Source: Sphaerisporangium fuscum (GTDB taxonomy: Bacteria > Actinomycetota > Actinomycetes > Streptosporangiales > Streptosporangiaceae). Taken from it: a stretch of DNA of 64,000 nt. The first letter of the stretch is position 1. Each line of letters starts with the position of its first letter. The stretch covers positions 62,001 to 126,000 of the forward strand of contig NZ_JAHDTF010000031.1 in assembly GCF_018531465.1 (NCBI RefSeq), written 5' to 3'. This document shows, piece after piece, positions 8,568 to 16,848 of this stretch. The translations under genes were made by a program, and so were the position numbers. Below the pieces are notes generated by a model that made no database searches, had not been told where the DNA came from, and worked only from the letters and a program-made list of their open reading frames with translations.

Positions 8568-8936
8568 CTATCTGGTCAGCAGGCCGAGCGGGGCACGCTC
8601 GGCGTACGGCAGGTAGTCCAGTGCCAACCGCCGCCCGACGTAGTCCGTGATCGATTGGGCGATACGGATGTCGGGGTCGTTGGTCAGGCCACGCGGCTCG
8701 TAGGCCATCCCGATCAGGTCGGCGGCGATCTCGGCGAGAGGAACGTTGTGCGTGAGGCCAAGGTTGATCATCTTGGACAGGGCGTCTGTCATCCCGTGCA
8801 GCGTGGACCCGTGTTTGCCGAGGTGCACGACCACATGGCCGAGCGAGCCGTTGTCTGCGGCGGAGGTGATCAGGTGACCCTCTGCGCCGGCGATCGTGAA
8901 ACGGCGGGTGTGACCACGGGCTGCACGGGGCGTCAT
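8568..8936 (-). CDS. Stand-alone TSCPD domain protein
   Basis: A 122-residue protein. ATG 8936 is preferred over 8969 because AGGAG lies six bases upstream. It matches the TSCPD domain at the C-terminus of B12-dependent (class II) ribonucleotide reductases: EGHLITSAADNGSLGHVVVH, KHGSTLHGMTDALS, then the end DPDIRIAQSITDYVGRRLALDYLP. The catalytic RNR barrel is absent, so it is not a reductase. Stand-alone copies occur in actinomycetes, with unknown role; binding or modulating the RNR is only a guess. The 250 bases to the previous gene hold nothing recognised. Confidence 0.75.
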   Translation of the reverse strand: MTPRAARGHTRRFTIAGAEGHLITSAADNGSLGHVVVHLGKHGSTLHGMTDALSKMINLGLTHNVPLAEIAADLIGMAYEPRGLTNDPDIRIAQSITDYVGRRLALDYLPYAERAPLGLLTR

Positions 8937-9093
8937 GTCGGCTCCTGTCGACGGAGGTGGGATCGGCACGCCGCATCATCCCGCAGCCGCAGTCCCGCCC
9001 GTGTGAAAACGACATAGTGTTCGAGTCCGGGTTGCGTAGTGGATCAGTCGCATACAGTCCACGAGTGTCGGTGTGAGCTGCTACATGTGACCC

Positions 9094-9300
9094 ATGACAA
9101 CCCCTCGCGTCGATCTGGAGACGCTCCCACGCCTGCAATGGCCTCAGGTCCGGGCCCGCCACCTGGACACCTACAACAACCTGAAGAAGGCCCGCCTGCT
9201 CCCGATCAACCCGCCGGTCGCAGCGATCGAGTACAAGGGAACCCTCTCGGCCCTGTATGGGGTACTACTCGTAGTTCCGGCTGTGATTCCCACGAAGTAG
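9094..9300 (+). CDS. Doubtful small ORF before the LysR relic
   Basis: A 68-codon ORF starting MTTPRVDLETLPRLQWPQVR and ending at a TAG. The composition is protein-like but no family is recognised and no good ribosome site is seen. It is in the same frame as the LysR relic that follows, so the TAG at 9298 may mark the joint where two unrelated gene pieces were fused by deletion. Confidence 0.25.
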   Translation: MTTPRVDLETLPRLQWPQVRARHLDTYNNLKKARLLPINPPVAAIEYKGTLSALYGVLLVVPAVIPTK

Positions 9301-9780
9301 GGCCTGACCTGCGCTTACAGGAAGACTGTTCGGTACGCCGACGCCCCCGTCGATGAGGAGGACGAGGGCTTCCGCCTCGTCCACGTCGGCGACGACCCGA
9401 TCTACCTCATCAGCCGCCAACCTGACGACAGCCTCGCCAACCACCGCCACTCCCCCTGGATCGGCGGCTGTGAACGATGCCAGAACGAACTGATCAACGT
9501 GTGCCGCCAGCAGGGCTTCACCCCGCGCATCGCCTCGCTCAGCGACGACATGGTCGTCCAGGCCCTCGTCGCCGCCGGCAAAGGCGTCACCACCCTGCCG
9601 GGACTCGCCCTCCAGGCGCACCCCCGGCCCGACATCCACGCCACCGAGCTGACCGCCTTCACCCGCCGCCTCTACGCCGTCACCTACGGCGACCCACCCG
9701 ACCCACCGGCCACCGTCGCCCTGATCCAGGCCATCCGAAGCTCTACGGCCGCGGTCCCGGCCCGATCACCTGACCGCTGA
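9301..9780 (+). pseudogene. LysR-type regulator, C-terminal effector domain only
   Basis: From about 9318 the frame reads a LysR substrate-binding domain: RYADAPVDEEDEGFRLVHVG, DPIYLISRQPDD, SPWIGGCERCQNELINVC, then SDDMVVQALVAAGKGVTTLP. The N-terminal HTH and about 130 residues are missing and an in-frame stop precedes it, so no regulator is made. The target gene is not identifiable. Confidence 0.65.
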
Positions 9781-9947
9781 TGAGGCCTACAGTTTTCGCG
9801 CCGACCGCTTCTACCTGCGGCGCCGCAGGATCTGCCATACGATTCCCGAGCCACGTGCCCAGCAGGCCAACCGCCGCCGACGCGGCTCGTCCGGAGGCCG
9901 CCCGGCTTCGACGGGCGACTCGCGGCGCTCGTGCCACGGCTGACTGG

Positions 9948-10589
9948 TCAGGACGTGGGGCCGGACTGCGCCGCAGGGCCATGGATGATCTGTGTTAGAC
10001 AATCTCGGAACAGATCGTCGACGGTGCGGCCAGGCTGGAAGTACTCTGTCACGCCGGCCGTCACGGTGGGGTACGCCGCGGCGTACGCGGCCATGTCGAA
10101 GCCGTCCAGGGCGTCCGCGTCGGGGCGCCCGGCCTGTTCCTCCAGGACGTAGCCGACGGTGAAGCGCAACACCGTCAACACGATCAGGCGAGCCCGCCGC
10201 AGGGGAATACCGCGCCCGACTAGTGTGCTCATCGCCAGTTCGGAGATGGCGGCCATCTTGAAGGACAGTTGGGAGGCCGCGATGATCCGGGCTCCATCCG
10301 GATGGGCCAGGAGCGCGCGCCGCAGCCGCTCGGCCAGGCCGACCAGCCAGTCCTGCCAGCACTCCTCCGGCGCGGGCGACGCCAGCTCGGGGAACTGCTG
10401 CTCGAGAATCGCCTCGGCGATCGCGGTGACCAGCGCCGCCTTGTTCGGGATGTGCCAGTAAAGGGTCGGCGACTGTACGCCGAGCCGGGCGGCCAGTTTG
10501 CGCGTGGTCACGCCGTCGAGACCCTCGGCGTCCAGCAGCGCGACGGCCTCGGTGACGATCCGCTGCTTGTCCAGAGCCAATTCCGGCAC
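9948..10589 (-). CDS. TetR-class repressor (true TetR subfamily)
   Basis: A 213-residue protein; GTG 10589 follows GGAGG. The HTH (TTRKLAARLGVQSPTLYWH) is nearly that of the transposon-borne tetracycline repressors, including the recognition helix QxPTLYWH, and the core keeps SHRDGAK-like LLAHPDGAR, which in TetR carries the Mg-binding His. The drug-contacting LDRHHTHF segment of TetR(B) is replaced by LEQQFPEL, so tetracycline may not be the inducer. It is divergent from the His-rich ORF/oxidoreductase pair and faces two tet-like operators, so autorepression plus control of that operon is expected. Confidence 0.85.
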   Translation of the reverse strand: MPELALDKQRIVTEAVALLDAEGLDGVTTRKLAARLGVQSPTLYWHIPNKAALVTAIAEAILEQQFPELASPAPEECWQDWLVGLAERLRRALLAHPDGARIIAASQLSFKMAAISELAMSTLVGRGIPLRRARLIVLTVLRFTVGYVLEEQAGRPDADALDGFDMAAYAAAYPTVTAGVTEYFQPGRTVDDLFRDCLTQIIHGPAAQSGPTS

Positions 10590-10600
10590 CTCCCCTCCGT

Positions 10601-10637
10601 ACTCTATCAGTGATAGAGTCCTCTATCAGTGATAGAG
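10601..10637. promoter_or_regulatory. Tandem tetO-like operators
   Basis: Two palindromes, ACTCTATCAGTGATAGAGT (10601-10619) and CTCTATCAGTGATAGAG (10621-10637), lie between the divergent TetR and downstream starts. The first differs from the classical Tn10 tetO1 only at the central base; the second agrees with tetO2 at 17 of 19 positions. Their centres are 19 bases apart, closer than in Tn10. Confidence 0.9.
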
Positions 10638-10656
10638 AGTGCCAGAGGAGGCAACG

Positions 10657-10905
10657 ATGAGACACCGGCACTCGCTCCGCGACCTGCTGCACTGGGCGAC
10701 CCATCGCATTCCGGGGGTTCCCGCGCACACCGAGCGGCCGGCCGCGCACCAGGGCCAGGTCCGCCACGCTCATGGGTGGCGGCACTCGCTCCCGCACCAC
10801 CGTTCGCATCACCACGGGTTCAACCACTCTCCGGCCCGTCCGCCTCGCGCCCTGGCGGCCTGGCAGACGCGGATCGCCCGCCTGTTAGGTCAGGAACCGG
10901 GATGA
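10657..10905 (+). CDS. Small His/Arg-rich protein
   Basis: An 82-residue ORF; ATG 10657 sits behind GAGGAGG. It holds about 16 His, many in HxxxH or HHH runs (RHRHSL, LPHHRSHHHG, GFNHSP), plus Arg and Trp, with no signal peptide or helix bundle. Its stop overlaps the next ATG (ATGA), so the two are translationally coupled under the tet-like operators. His clustering suggests metal or acid binding, but this is inference. I know no named family. Confidence 0.55.
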   Translation: MRHRHSLRDLLHWATHRIPGVPAHTERPAAHQGQVRHAHGWRHSLPHHRSHHHGFNHSPARPPRALAAWQTRIARLLGQEPG

Positions 10906-11860
10906 AGGCAGCGGTGCTCCACGAGGCCGGCGGCGTTCCGCGCTATGAGGACTTCCCCGACCCTGTCGCCGGCGACGGCGAGGTGATCATCGACGTCAAA
11001 GCGGTCGCCGTCGAGAACGTCGACAAGGCGATCGCGGCCGGCACGCACTACGCCAGCGAGAAGCACATCGGCCACTTTCCGGCGATCCCTGCCTTCGACG
11101 GCATCGGCGCCCTCCCAGACGGCACCCTCGTCGGGTTCGGCAACATCCGCCTGCCCTATGGCGCTCTCGCCGAAAAGGCCGTGGTGCCCCAGGGCTCCTA
11201 CGTGCCGATCCCCGACGGCATCGACCCGGCCGTGATGACCGTGATGACCTCGGCCATCACCGCGATGTCCATGAAGACGGCCGCGGGGTTCGTTCCCGGG
11301 GAGACGGTGCTGGTGCAGGGCGCCACCGGGGTCGCCGGGCGGCTCGCGGTCAAGGTGGCCCGGCTGCTGGGCGCCGGCCGAATCGTCGCCACCGGCCGCG
11401 ACGACAACCAGTTGCGCGAGGTACAGGCCATCGGGGCCGACACGGTGATCAACACCGCGGTCTCCGACGAGGCGCTGGCGCAGGCGTACCTCGACGCCAG
11501 GGGGACGGCTACGACGTCGTCGTGGACTACCTGTGGCGCAGGCCCAGCGAGATCCTGCTGCGCGCGCTGGTGCCGCGGTCGTTCGCGTTCGGCAAGCCGA
11601 CCCGGGTGGTCCAGATCGGCGAGTCGGCCGGCACCGAGCTCACCCTCGCCGGGTCGAGCCTGCGCACCTCCGGCATGGAGATCTACGGCGCCGCCAAGGG
11701 CCTCGACCCGCAGACCATGGACGAGGTGTACCAGCAGATCGTGACGTGGACCCGGTCCGGCGAGCTCACCTTCGACGTGGAGAAGGTCCCGCTGAGCGAC
11801 ATCGAGACCGCCTGGCAGCGAACCGACCTCAAAGGCAGGCGACTCGTCGTGATGCCATGA
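10902..11860 (+). pseudogene. Zinc-type alcohol dehydrogenase/quinone oxidoreductase, one-base frameshift
   Basis: About 320 residues of MDR superfamily. N-terminal GroES-like domain from MKAAVLHEAGGVPRYEDFPD; Rossmann motif VLVQGATGVAGRLAVKVARL near residues 135-155. At the G run 11500-11504 the frame changes; adding one G would restore LDARGDGYDVVVDYLWRR and the intact C-terminus (to VVMP at 11860). The catalytic zinc Cys are absent, as in quinone oxidoreductases. This is either a sequencing slip in a homopolymer or a recent loss. Translationally coupled to the His-rich ORF and presumably controlled by the adjacent TetR. Confidence 0.75.
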
Positions 11861-11970
11861 CCGGCCCGCACCCCCCGACACACACACCAGCGGTCAGCGC
11901 TCCGTCGCCGTCCCCATCCACGACCTCGACGGAACCGTCTCGAGCGGCCTCCCAGGATCAAACGCCACTT

Positions 11971-12088
11971 AGGGCCTGCCTCGAAGTTCGCGATATGACC
12001 GCGTGTCGCGACCGGACAACCAGCGAGGTCTCCGATAGAGGGTTCATCGACCAAGAAGAACCTCATACCCGGAGACCTCGTGGCCACC
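11971..12088 (+). repeat. Hairpin-bearing repeat element, copy B
   Basis: Same block order as copy A: AGGGCCTG at 11971, 9-bp inverted arms AGGTCTCCG (12026-12034) and CGGAGACCT (12070-12078), then CGTGGCCACC. Distances between blocks differ by only a few bases from copy A while the loop has diverged, so the arms appear to be the conserved part. Confidence 0.6.
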
Positions 12089-12179
12089 TTCGCGGCCGAA
12101 GGACGGGCCCATGGCCGGGCTGACACCGTCCTGGGCACCGACGACCGGGAGGCTGAGGACGGGCCGGACTTACCGGCCC

Positions 12180-12375
12180 GGAACTGACCGCGGCCGCACC
12201 GACGCCGAGCGGCAGGTGGCCGCGCTCACCGCCGCCTACAAGGATCAGATCGCCGCGGTCACCGCCCACGCTGAGGAGGCCTCGGCCTGCGCGGCCCGCG
12301 CTGAGACGCAGGCCGAGGAGGACAGAGCCGAGCTGAAGGCTCTGCGCGCCGAACTCGGCGGCAAGGGCGACGGCA
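12180..12375 (+). pseudogene. Coiled-coil accessory protein fragment
   Basis: The frame reads RTDAERQVAALTAAYKDQIA followed by alternating Ala/Glu/Arg heptads to RAELGGKGD, a long helix typical of KfrA/TnpT-like DNA-binding accessory proteins of mobile elements. No start, no N-terminal domain, and it ends abruptly. The interval 12376-12858 has no gene I can support. Confidence 0.4.
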
Positions 12376-12858
12376 CCAGCAGACCGCAATGCCCTCGTAC
12401 CGGGGGCAACTCGACGGCCGGCGCCGGAAGACTTCCAGGAAGCGACGCCCTTCGCGTTCCTCGACAGCAGGAGGAGTACGCCATGGTAAGACGAGGACGA
12501 CAGACATCCTTGTTGCGGGCCGGATCGGCGGGTCGTCGACGCCGGGTACTTCGCCATGACGGAGTACCCGGCAGGTTCCTGTGCCGCTGAGCAGCCAGGC
12601 GCGCCACCACCCGGACCGAGAGAGAACCGAGCCATTGACGGAGCCACCGACGCAGCGCTGACCTGTGCTGATCCGCACGGGGCGTTAGACCAGTGGTCGC
12701 CGTCCGTCGCCGGTGACAGGGACGAGATCGGGGGCGTCGTCTTCCACTGGCTGCGGCGGGGCGGATGTTGCTGCGGGAGTTCCTGCGCTTGGCGACGGCC
12801 CCGGTCACCAGCTCGCCTTCGTGACTGGGGTGGCAGGCGTGGCCGGATTCCTGGACGA

Positions 12859-13425
12859 TCAGCTTGGCGGGCGGAGGCCGTCCATGATGACCGTGACAAA
12901 GCTGCTCGCAAGGTCTGAGGAGGCCCCGTTCGAGCGGGCGATCGCGTAGGTGGTCTCGCCCAGCACCAGCGGGAGAATGCCCGGGTCGATATCGCTCCTG
13001 ATCGCTCCGGCCTCGCGCGCCCGGCGGATCAGTCCGATGAGGATCTCGCTGAGCTCGGCCCGGCGCGCGGTTGTCAAGGGCACCTGAAGCCGGGTGAGTT
13101 GCTCGCTCATGATCCAGTGTGCCGCCTGAAAATCGATCAGCTCCAGCAGGAACCCGCGCAGAGCCACGGCCGGGTCGGCTTCGGTCATTGCCTGAGTCCC
13201 CCGCTGAATGAGCGGTTTGAGCAGATCGCTCACGGCCGTGTCGATGAGTGCGTCCTTGGTGCCGAAGGCACGCACGATCGTCGCGGCGCCCAATCCGGCT
13301 TGGCGGGCGATGGCCTCCACGGTGACGGTGGCTCCGGGCTGGGCGAGCAGTAGCTTGGCGGCGTCCAGGGCCAGGCGGCGGTTGCGTATGGCGTCGGCCC
13401 GGCGGGGTTGTTCAGTGGTTGACAT
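12859..13425 (-). CDS. TetR/AcrR family transcriptional regulator
   Basis: A 188-residue protein from ATG 13425 (an upstream ATG at 13443 lies inside the candidate operator). The HTH is RRLALDAAKLLLAQPGATVT with recognition segment AIARQAGLGAATIVRAFGTK. The ligand domain includes a LIRRAREAGAIRSDID motif. It is divergent from an oxidoreductase at 13496, and the 17-bp imperfect palindrome between the starts is the likely binding site, making it a local repressor. The inducer is unknown. Confidence 0.85.
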   Translation of the reverse strand: MSTTEQPRRADAIRNRRLALDAAKLLLAQPGATVTVEAIARQAGLGAATIVRAFGTKDALIDTAVSDLLKPLIQRGTQAMTEADPAVALRGFLLELIDFQAAHWIMSEQLTRLQVPLTTARRAELSEILIGLIRRAREAGAIRSDIDPGILPLVLGETTYAIARSNGASSDLASSFVTVIMDGLRPPS

Positions 13426-13469
13426 CTGAAATGCCCGTTCCATATCATTAACTGGAATGCTTATTTCAG
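13426..13469. promoter_or_regulatory. Imperfect palindromic operator for the TetR/oxidoreductase pair
   Basis: CTGAAATGCCCGTTCCA (13426-13442) and TGGAATGCTTATTTCAG (13453-13469) are inverted copies matching at 13 of 17 positions with a 10-base spacer, just upstream of the regulator start and 27 bases before the oxidoreductase GTG. Confidence 0.6.
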
Positions 13470-13495
13470 TTAGCCTATGAGCTCAGGGAGACCCC

Positions 13496-14425
13496 GTGCA
13501 AGCATTGCTCAGCGATCCAGGCGCCCCTGCGGGCGTGCGGCTCGGCCAGGCGCCGGAACCGGTGCCGCAGCACGGAGAGATCGTGGTCGAGGTGGAGCGG
13601 TTCACCCTGCTGGCCCGCAACCTCGACCACGCGGCCACGCTGCCCGCAGGAAGCATCCCGGGCTTCGACGCCGTCGGCGTGGTACGGCAAGCGGCCCAGG
13701 ATGGCACCGGCCCCGCACCCGGCACCCGAGTGGCCACACTCATGACCGGAAACGCCTGGGCGCAGCTGCGTGCTGTACCCGCGCATGAGCTGGCGGTCGT
13801 GCCAGACCAGGTCGACCCGGGTCAGGCCACCACTCTGCTGGTACCCGGGGTGAGCGCGCTGAGAGCCGTACGACGGCTGGGCGCGTTGACCGGGCGCCGC
13901 CTGTTGATCACAGGGGCCGCCGGCGCGGTCGGGCACTTCGCCATCCAGCTCGGGCGGCTCGCCGGCGCGCACGTGATCGCCGCGGTGCGCGACCCCGGCG
14001 GTCGTGACCGGCTCCTGGCCTTGGGCGCCGATGACGTGGTCACCGGGCTCGACCAAGTGCCCGCGCCGGTGCACGGCGTGATCGACGTGGTCGGCGGGCC
14101 ACTGCTGGCCCAGGCCTTCGACCTGCTCGCCGAGGGCGGCATGATCCAGCAGGTGGGCGCCGGCTCGGGAGAGCCGAGCACGTTCGCGCCCTACCAGATG
14201 GTCGGATCGCGCCGGACTATCGAGGGATTCGGGGCGGGCGACCGCTTCGGACCCGACCTGGCCTATCTGCTGGACCTGCTCGCGGGCGGCAGGCTCGCCC
14301 CGCTGGACCACGAGCACGCCGAGTGGGGTGACGTCGACGCGCTTGCTGAGCGTGTGCGCGCGGACGGCGGACCCCGCCGGATGGTGGTGGCCATGCCACG
14401 AAGCCCCGCACATGGCACCGACTGA
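13496..14425 (+). CDS. Zinc-binding dehydrogenase-like (MDR) oxidoreductase
   Basis: A 309-residue MDR protein; GTG 13496 follows GGGAG. It has the GroES-like N-domain (MQALLSDPGAPAGVRLGQAP to about residue 120) and a Rossmann fold with LLITGAAGAVGHFAIQLGRL near residue 140. Zinc ligands are absent, so a quinone- or enone-reductase type NADPH enzyme is likely. The tail up to MPRSPAHGTD is intact. It is followed after 33 bases by a truncated FAD monooxygenase, which would have been the next gene of the operon. Confidence 0.8.
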   Translation: MQALLSDPGAPAGVRLGQAPEPVPQHGEIVVEVERFTLLARNLDHAATLPAGSIPGFDAVGVVRQAAQDGTGPAPGTRVATLMTGNAWAQLRAVPAHELAVVPDQVDPGQATTLLVPGVSALRAVRRLGALTGRRLLITGAAGAVGHFAIQLGRLAGAHVIAAVRDPGGRDRLLALGADDVVTGLDQVPAPVHGVIDVVGGPLLAQAFDLLAEGGMIQQVGAGSGEPSTFAPYQMVGSRRTIEGFGAGDRFGPDLAYLLDLLAGGRLAPLDHEHAEWGDVDALAERVRADGGPRRMVVAMPRSPAHGTD

Positions 14426-14458
14426 GTACGGCATCAACAACACCCTGGAGCGGAAACG

Positions 14459-14614
14459 ATGAAGAAGGTTCTGATTTCGGGGGCGAGCATCGCCGGGCAG
14501 ACCCTGGCTTACCGGCTGACCAAGCACGGCTTCCATGCCACGGTGGCCGAGCGGGCGCCGGTGCTGCGATCGTGCGGCGGATCACCGGCCGTTGACAGGC
14601 GGGAGTTCACTTAG
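14459..14614 (+). pseudogene. N-terminal stub of an FAD-dependent monooxygenase
   Basis: ATG with GGAG upstream. 51 codons: MKKVLISGASIAGQTLAYRL, then KHGFHATVAERAP and a GGSPAVD turn, the Rossmann dinucleotide fold of class A flavin monooxygenases. About 350 residues are missing; the frame closes at a TAG that overlaps the convergent MFS gene stop at 14611. Deletion fused the two genes tail to tail. Confidence 0.75.
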
Positions 14615-15918
14615 AGGTTGGACGTGTCTGCTGGGGCTTCAGAGATGAGCTGCCGCAGATGCGGTGCCGAGCCGGTGGATCCTTCGCTCTGCTGATAGTC
14701 AGTGAGATCGCGCAGGTGCCGGATCGGTGAGGCCAGCAGGACCAGCGGTATGCAGATGGCCGCGACGACAAAGATCATCAGGGTGACCCGGCCGCTGAGC
14801 ACCCCGGCGATCACTCCGGCGATCAACCCGCCGATCGGGATCGCGCCCCAGGAGACGAAGCGGACCGTGGCCATCACCCGAGGCAGCAGGTCGGGCGGGC
14901 TGGCGATCTGCCGGTACGTGCGGGTGACCACACTGAGCACCACGACGCCGGCGGCGAATACCACGTTGCCGGCAGCGAAAGCGGCGAAGCCTTGCCAGCC
15001 GGTGCCGAGGGGAACAACGAGCGCCCCGGCAACTGCGATGAAGCCGGCGACAATGAGGGTCCTGGCGGTGCCGAGCGTGGCCGTGATCCTGTTCGTCAAG
15101 GCCGCGCCGATCAGCGTGCCGACGCCGTCCGCCGCTAGCAGCAGGCCGACCAGGCCGGGCTCGGCGTGCAGCTCGCGTACGAGGTACAGCGCGTAGAGCG
15201 CGTGCTGTGCCCCGCAGACCGTGTTGGCCGCGGTGGCGGCCCACATGCACGGACCCATGACTGGGTGGTGCACGACGAAATTCCAGCCTTCGCGGATCAT
15301 CGCGCGCACCGGTGGCCAGCGGTCGGGGGCCTCTGCGCGGCGTTCGGGCAGGGTCCACAGCAGCAGGGCTGAGACAAGGTAGCCGGCCGCGTCGACCAGG
15401 AGGGTGGGCACCGCGCCGAGCGCCTGGACGATGAGACCGCCGATCGACGGCCCAGCGAGCTGAGTAGTGGCGTGGGTGCCGGACGTCAGGCTGTTACGGG
15501 ACTGCAACTGCTCCTTGCTCACGATCGAGGGCAGGAAGGTCGAGTTGGCGACGTCGAAGATGACGTTCGCGAAGCTGATCACGAGGGCCACGATCACCAG
15601 CTGGGCGACCGTCAGCCGGTCCAGCCACCAGGCCAGCGGGATGGAGATGACCGCCGCCGCGCGGGCCACGTCGGCGCCGACCTGAACCCTTCGCATGGGG
15701 AGTCGCTGCACCACCACCCCGGCGGGCAGGCCTATCACGATCCAGGCGACGTAACCAGCGGCGGCGATCATGCCCATCTCGAAGGCGGAGGCGTCGAGCA
15801 CCGTCAGGGCCGTCAGCGGCAGCGCCACTGCGCTTACCGCCGAGCCGACCGCGCTCGTCGTGCCGGCCGTCCACCACCGCCAGAAGACGCCCGCCCCACC
15901 TCCACTGTCGATTCCCAT
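14611..15918 (-). CDS. MFS transporter (drug exporter type)
   Basis: A 435-residue protein with about 12 hydrophobic helices in two halves. Conserved loop 2-3 is VVVQRLPMRRVQVGADVARA, similar to the EntS/MdtH-type MFS loop. The second half includes RQIASPPDLLPRVMATVRFV. Its family exports siderophores or drugs using the proton gradient. It is divergent from the HxlR-redoxin gene; palindromes at 15941-15966 lie in the shared promoter, so that regulator probably controls export. The stop is shared with the truncated monooxygenase. Confidence 0.85.
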   Translation of the reverse strand: MGIDSGGGAGVFWRWWTAGTTSAVGSAVSAVALPLTALTVLDASAFEMGMIAAAGYVAWIVIGLPAGVVVQRLPMRRVQVGADVARAAAVISIPLAWWLDRLTVAQLVIVALVISFANVIFDVANSTFLPSIVSKEQLQSRNSLTSGTHATTQLAGPSIGGLIVQALGAVPTLLVDAAGYLVSALLLWTLPERRAEAPDRWPPVRAMIREGWNFVVHHPVMGPCMWAATAANTVCGAQHALYALYLVRELHAEPGLVGLLLAADGVGTLIGAALTNRITATLGTARTLIVAGFIAVAGALVVPLGTGWQGFAAFAAGNVVFAAGVVVLSVVTRTYRQIASPPDLLPRVMATVRFVSWGAIPIGGLIAGVIAGVLSGRVTLMIFVVAAICIPLVLLASPIRHLRDLTDYQQSEGSTGSAPHLRQLISEAPADTSNL

Positions 15919-15940
15919 CCCAGCGCCTCTCCTCGGGTAA

Positions 15941-15966
15941 GTTCCAGAATGGAACGCACTATAGTG
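15941..15966. promoter_or_regulatory. Two palindromes between MFS and HxlR-redoxin genes
   Basis: GTTCCAGAATGGAAC (15941-15955, six-base arms) and CACTATAGTG (15957-15966, perfect) lie back to back, 23 bases from the MFS start. They overlap the upstream in-frame ATG of the regulator, which argues for the later GTG start at 15973. Confidence 0.6.
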
Positions 15967-15972
15967 GAGTAC

Positions 15973-16848
15973 GTGAAGCGCGCCGATCTACCCGACTCCG
16001 ACTGCGGTATCGCCCAAGCGCTCGGAGTGATCGGCGACTGGTGGACGTTCCTGCTAGTGCGGGACATCGCGGGCGGTACCACCCGCTTCGACAGCCTTCA
16101 GCGTGAGCTCGGCGTCAGCCGTCGAGCTCTGGCCGAGCGCCTGACCAGACTCGTCGAACACGGGGTGCTCGAGAGGCGGCCCTATTCCGATCGCCCGCCG
16201 CGCTACGACTACGTGCTGACCACGAAGGGCGAAGCCCTGCTGCCGGCGCTCATCGCCCTGCAAGATTGGGGCACCAGACATGTGATGGGCGATGGGGCGC
16301 TGACCGCGACCAGCGAGCACGGGTCCGCCGAGAGCCGTCGCGTGCACGAGCTGGTCAACCGGAAAATGCCGGATGTCGTGCTGGAGCGACATGACGGCGA
16401 GCCGGTCGCGCCCAACGCGCCGGGCGGCGTCTGGACTGTGCTCTACTTCTTCCCCGGCGCCTTCGCCCCGGGCACTCAGGACTACCCGCCCGGTTGGGCC
16501 GACATCCCAGGGGCGAAGGGTTGCACTTTGGAGGCTCTCACCTACGCGTCGCGGTGTGCCGACTTCGAAGCGGCAGGTGCCACGATCCGAGGCGTGAGCA
16601 CCCAGCGACCCGACCAGTTGGCCGCCTTCGTCACGCACGCGAGGTTGTCCTATCCCCTCCTGTCGGACCAAGACAGCAGACTCGCCGCTGGGCTGCTGCT
16701 GCCGACCTTCCGGACGGCCGGCGTCGACCGCTTCAAGCGCCTCACCCTGTTGGTCGACCCCGACGCGATCATCCGGGCGGTGCAGTTTCCCATCAGCGAT
16801 CCGGCCGGTTCAGTGGATGAGATGCTCGCCCTCGTCCGCAGTCGATGA
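15973..16848 (+). CDS. HxlR-type regulator fused to an AhpC/TSA-like redoxin domain
   Basis: From GTG 15973 (GGAG six bases upstream; alternative ATG 15949) the protein has 291 residues. Residues 1-110 are a winged helix of the HxlR family: CGIAQALGVIGDWWTFLLVR, LQRELGVSRRALAERLTRLV, ERRPYSDRPPRYDYVLT. Residues 130-291 are a thioredoxin-fold redoxin: VWTVLYFFPGAFAPGTQDYP, LEALTYASRCADFEAAGATI, VSTQRPDQLAAFV, LTLLVDPDAIIRAV. The position of the peroxidatic Cys in the PGAFAPGTQ loop is not Cys, but GCTLEAL and RCADFE supply Cys nearby. A redox-sensing regulator is inferred. It is divergent from the MFS exporter. Confidence 0.8.
   Translation: MKRADLPDSDCGIAQALGVIGDWWTFLLVRDIAGGTTRFDSLQRELGVSRRALAERLTRLVEHGVLERRPYSDRPPRYDYVLTTKGEALLPALIALQDWGTRHVMGDGALTATSEHGSAESRRVHELVNRKMPDVVLERHDGEPVAPNAPGGVWTVLYFFPGAFAPGTQDYPPGWADIPGAKGCTLEALTYASRCADFEAAGATIRGVSTQRPDQLAAFVTHARLSYPLLSDQDSRLAAGLLLPTFRTAGVDRFKRLTLLVDPDAIIRAVQFPISDPAGSVDEMLALVRSR

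Noticed and set aside
9301..9780. A complete LysR regulator using the ORF at 9094 as its N-terminus
   Set aside because: The 9094 ORF has no HTH and ends at a TAG before the LysR sequence starts; they are unrelated pieces.
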